Positions 61,107 to 64,000 of a stretch of 64,000 nt of DNA are shown here, in pieces. The translations under genes were made by a program, and so were the position numbers. Position 1 is the stretch's first letter; each line of letters starts with the position of its first letter. This DNA is from an uncultured Paracoccaceae bacterium (GTDB lineage: Bacteria; Pseudomonadota; Alphaproteobacteria; Rhodobacterales; Rhodobacteraceae), in NCBI GenBank assembly GCA_937895435.1, contig CALAXT010000019.1:60990-124989 (forward strand), given 5' to 3'. The notes under the pieces were generated by a model. It had not been told where the DNA came from. It made no database searches and saw only the letters and a list, made by a program, of their open reading frames with translations.

Positions 61107-62669
61107 TTACTCCCACTCAATCGTGCCTGGCGGTTTTGAGGTTATGTCGTAGGTGCAGCGGTTTATGCCTTGAACTTCGTTAATGATGCGGGTGGCCGTT
61201 TCGCCCAAGAATTCATGACTGAATGGAAAGTAATCGGCCGTCATACCATCAACGCTGGTCACGGCACGCAGGGCGCAGGCGTAATCATAGGTGCGCCCAT
61301 CCCCCATCACACCAACAGTGCGCACGGGCAAAAGTGCCACGAATGCCTGCCAGATATCATCATAGAGCCCATGCTTGCGAATTTGGTCAATAAACACGGC
61401 ATCGGCTGCACGCAAAATTGCAAGTTTTTCGCGCGTAACCTCGCCTGGGCAGCGAATGGCCAGCCCAGGGCCAGGGAAGGGGTGGCGCCCAATGAAAGAA
61501 GGGGGCAAGCCCAATTCACGGCCCAAGGCGCGGACTTCGTCTTTGAACAGCTCACGCAGCGGCTCAACCAGTTTCAGGCCCATTTTTTCAGGCAGCCCGC
61601 CGACATTATGGTGTGATTTGATTGTGACCGATGGCCCACCGGAAAAGCTGACCGATTCGATCACATCAGGGTAAAGCGTACCTTGGGCCAGAAATTTAGC
61701 GCCCCCAACGGCTGTTGCGTGCTTTTGGAACACATCGATAAACAACCGACCGATCGTTTTGCGCTTTACCTCTGGGTCTGTCACCCCAGCCAATTCGCCC
61801 AAAAACAGATCAGATTCATCCGCGTGGATCAGCGCGATATTGTAGGTGTCACGGAACATCGTGACGACCTCATCGGCCTCATTCTTGCGCAGCAAGCCAT
61901 GATCGACAAAGACACATGTCAGCTGATCGCCAATAGCCTCATGAATCAAAACGGCCGCCACAGAACTGTCGACCCCGCCTGACAGACCACAGATGACCTT
62001 TGCATCACCCACCTGTTCACAGATCTTTCTGATCGCTTCTTCGCGATAGGCCCCCATTGTCCAATCGCCGTTAAATCCAGCTAAATGGACGAAATTGCGC
62101 AAAAGCTGTGCACCAGCTGGGGTGTGATGCACTTCGGGATGAAACTGCACCGCAAAAAAACCGCGCGCGGGGTCGGCCGTGATGGCAAATGGGGCATTGG
62201 GCGAGGTGCCATAAACCGCAAAGCCTGGTGCTATCTGCGAAACATGATCGCCGTGGCTCATCCAGACCTGCTCGCGACCATCTGCAAACCAGCCTTCAAG
62301 CATGGGGTGCTTTTCAGCTGCGGGTGTGACAAAGGCGCGGCCAAATTCTGCTGTGCCGTGGCCGCGTTCAACTTTGCCACCCAAACAATGCATCATCACT
62401 TGCTGGCCATAGCAGATGCCCAAGATTGGGATACCACGTTCAAAAAGCCCCGCCGGTGGCATCGGCGCGCCCTCTGCAAAGACCGATGCAGGGCCACCTG
62501 ACAAGATCACCGCCTTGGGCGAAAATTCGTCAAGAAAAGCTGCATCTACCCGGTTGAAGGGGTGAATTTCGCAATAAACATTCAGCTCACGCAGGCGCCG
62601 CGCAATCAGCTGCGTGACTTGGCTGCCAAAGTCGATGATCAAGAGGCGGTCATGGGCAATTTGTGTCAT
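61107..62669 (-). CDS. guaA: GMP synthase (glutamine-hydrolysing)
   Basis: A 520-residue GuaA. The glutaminase domain has [17 protein letters not shown], Cys in ILGICYGQQ and [11 protein letters not shown]; the synthetase has the P-loop [12 protein letters not shown] and [20 protein letters not shown]; the C-terminal dimerisation motif ends [12 protein letters not shown]. It converts XMP to GMP. I chose the ATG at 62669. Confidence 0.97.
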   Translation of the reverse strand: MTQIAHDRLLIIDFGSQVTQLIARRLRELNVYCEIHPFNRVDAAFLDEFSPKAVILSGGPASVFAEGAPMPPAGLFERGIPILGICYGQQVMMHCLGGKVERGHGTAEFGRAFVTPAAEKHPMLEGWFADGREQVWMSHGDHVSQIAPGFAVYGTSPNAPFAITADPARGFFAVQFHPEVHHTPAGAQLLRNFVHLAGFNGDWTMGAYREEAIRKICEQVGDAKVICGLSGGVDSSVAAVLIHEAIGDQLTCVFVDHGLLRKNEADEVVTMFRDTYNIALIHADESDLFLGELAGVTDPEVKRKTIGRLFIDVFQKHATAVGGAKFLAQGTLYPDVIESVSFSGGPSVTIKSHHNVGGLPEKMGLKLVEPLRELFKDEVRALGRELGLPPSFIGRHPFPGPGLAIRCPGEVTREKLAILRAADAVFIDQIRKHGLYDDIWQAFVALLPVRTVGVMGDGRTYDYACALRAVTSVDGMTADYFPFSHEFLGETATRIINEVQGINRCTYDITSKPPGTIEWE

Positions 62670-62747
62670 CCAAATTGCATATTGACCCAAACGCCCGGGT
62701 GCAAGGGGGGCGGGGCTAGCGTGGGTGGAAATGCCGTGATTTCTGCC

Positions 62748-63899
62748 CTAGCGGGTGATCCAACCTCCGCCCAGAACCCGGCTGCTGTCTTCGGCGTAAA
62801 AGACGCAGGCTTGGCCGGGGGATACGCCTTCTTCGGCGCTCAGCAATTCGACTTCGGCGTGGTCTGGGCCTGTGGGGCGCAGAATGGCGGGGCGCGGTGG
62901 TCGTGTTGAACGAACCTTGACCGCGATCGGCCATTCTGGCTGGCTGTTGAGCGGCGCATCGCCCAACCAATTCAGCTGATGCAGCGGCACCCGGCGTGTG
63001 GCCAGTGCCGCTTTTGGCCCAACGATGACCTGCCGCTGATCAGCGTTCAACCCAACCACATACAGCGGGTCAGCCAAGCCGCCGATGCCCAAACCGCGTC
63101 TTTGGCCGATAGTGTAGTGCAAAATTCCTTGATGTTGGGCCAAAACCGCACCGCTTTGATCAACAATATCGCCAGGCTCCGCAGCACCGGGGCGCAGTTT
63201 TCGGATCACCGCAGCATAGTCGCCATTGGGCACAAAGCAGATGTCCTGACTGTCGGGCTTATCCGCGACGCCCAAGCCATAGCGTGCGGCCAAAGCCCGA
63301 GTTTCAGCCTTGGACCCCAGATGCCCCAATGGAAAGCGCAGATAATCCAGCTGCTCGCTCGTGGTTGAAAACAAGAAATAACTTTGATCTCGGGCGCGAT
63401 CTTCGGCGCAGTGGAGTTCTGGGCCAGTTAAGCCCATCTTGCGCTGAATATAATGGCCTGTTGCCATGCAATCTGCGCCAAGATCGCGTGCGGTTTCCAA
63501 CAGATCTTTGAACTTCACGCGCTCATTGCAACGAATACAAGGAACGGGTGTCGCCCCGGCGAGATAGGCGTCAGCAAATTCATCAATCACGGCATCCCGA
63601 AATGTGTTCTCGTAATCAAGAACATAATGCGGAAAGCCCATAGATTCGGCCACACGGCGGGCATCGTGAATATCGCGCCCGGCACAGCATGCGCTCTTTT
63701 TGGCCAGTGCCGCCCCATGATCATAAAGCTGCAAGGTAACACCCACAACATCATAACCCTCTTCGGCCAATTGTGCCGCCACGACCGAACTGTCTACGCC
63801 CCCCGACATTGCCACAACCACACGGGTTTGTGCGGGTGGTTTGGCAAATCCCAATGAGTTCAGGGACGATGGGGCGGCATCTTTTTGGGGGTGTGTCAT
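62748..63899 (-). CDS. mnmA: tRNA-specific 2-thiouridylase MnmA
   Basis: A 383-residue MnmA. The PP-loop is [18 protein letters not shown]; the two catalytic Cys lie in [11 protein letters not shown] and [13 protein letters not shown]. It makes 2-thiouridine at the wobble base of tRNAs for Lys, Glu and Gln. In Rhodobacterales this gene often lies near ctrA; the window ends before that can be seen. The ATG at 63899 was chosen; a TTG four codons earlier is possible. Confidence 0.96.
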   Translation of the reverse strand: MTHPQKDAAPSSLNSLGFAKPPAQTRVVVAMSGGVDSSVVAAQLAEEGYDVVGVTLQLYDHGAALAKKSACCAGRDIHDARRVAESMGFPHYVLDYENTFRDAVIDEFADAYLAGATPVPCIRCNERVKFKDLLETARDLGADCMATGHYIQRKMGLTGPELHCAEDRARDQSYFLFSTTSEQLDYLRFPLGHLGSKAETRALAARYGLGVADKPDSQDICFVPNGDYAAVIRKLRPGAAEPGDIVDQSGAVLAQHQGILHYTIGQRRGLGIGGLADPLYVVGLNADQRQVIVGPKAALATRRVPLHQLNWLGDAPLNSQPEWPIAVKVRSTRPPRPAILRPTGPDHAEVELLSAEEGVSPGQACVFYAEDSSRVLGGGWITR

Positions 63900-64000
63900 G
63901 ATATGTCGCAATATAGGAAAATTCTAACCATTCTCAAGCCCCGCCTTCACAGGTCTTTAATGCCTTGGCGCAAAAATTCCTCTGAATCATTTATTGGGGG

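Noticed and set aside
1..64000. CRISPR arrays, insertion sequences, prophage or integrase genes
   Set aside because: No regularly spaced repeats, transposase motifs or phage genes were found on reading both strands.

Overview
The window looks like chromosomal DNA of a marine-type alphaproteobacterium, most likely Rhodobacterales (Roseobacter group). The evidence is the formate dehydrogenase neighbourhood with DUF3305/DUF3306/TorD/DUF6494/DUF6505 genes, the gene families and their style of arrangement, and a short inverted intergenic repeat of a kind common in that order. This is inference from gene content; no rRNA or other direct marker is present. I see no insertion sequence, prophage or CRISPR array. 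Genes are dense, with many ATGA or TGATG overlaps.

1-16 kb is a polycarboxylate/C5-diacid region. It holds a haloacetate-dehalogenase-like hydrolase (start cut off), a four-domain rhodanese, a tripartite tricarboxylate transporter (tctC, tctB, tctA, minus strand), then two MmgE/PrpD proteins, an AbrB-family membrane protein and an SDR that lacks its catalytic Ser and Tyr. Converging on these is a minus-strand operon of acyl-CoA dehydrogenase, CaiB-type CoA-transferase, MaoC-like hydratase and CitE-like lyase, with a divergent LysR gene. This gene set matches the itaconate degradation locus known from Pseudomonas aeruginosa (Ict, Ich, Ccl, with PrpD, acyl-CoA dehydrogenase and LysR).

16-30 kb is a quaternary-amine region. 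An AraC/GATase1-type regulator (CdhR-like) is divergent from a minus-strand series: dehydrocarnitine cleavage enzyme (BKACE), L-carnitine dehydrogenase fused to a thioesterase, acyl-CoA dehydrogenase, ADP-forming acyl-CoA ligase, and a CaiD-like hydratase. Read as a pathway this takes gamma-butyrobetaine through crotonobetainyl-CoA and carnitine to glycine betaine. A dimethylglycine/sarcosine-dehydrogenase-type protein lies nearby. An orphan hydantoinase-A-like gene and a second AbrB protein sit between.

30-42 kb is a formate/molybdenum-tungsten region: cytosolic NAD-dependent formate dehydrogenase (alpha chain plus a NuoE-NuoF-type fusion), TusA, a fused MoeA, MobB, MobA, FdhD, a DUF2478 protein, and a tungstate ABC transporter (tupBCA). 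A 33-bp palindrome of LysR T-N11-A form lies upstream of the cytosolic enzyme.

42-47 kb holds a VOC protein, tRNA-Gly(CCC), a PaiB-like flavoprotein, a MaoC-phosphotransacetylase fusion, and divergent hemE and hemC. 47-60.5 kb carries a second, Tat-exported membrane-bound formate dehydrogenase (fdhA, fdhB, fdhC) with a large accessory set: a 660-residue polyferredoxin, DUF6494, Mrp, a biotin-ligase-like protein without catalytic residues, DUF6505, DUF3305, DUF3306, a TorD-like chaperone, a small Tat target, an unannotated 41-residue membrane peptide, and an NtrC-type response regulator with no GAFTGA motif. 60.5-64 kb has an isochorismatase-family hydrolase, guaA and mnmA.

The most interesting regulatory signal is a near-identical 15-bp palindrome upstream of both the tungstate transporter and the membrane formate dehydrogenase operons, suggesting one regulator ties metal supply to enzyme synthesis. 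Methyl groups released from betaine derivatives in the 16-30 kb region could end as formate and feed both dehydrogenases, so the middle of the window reads as one connected C1 pathway.
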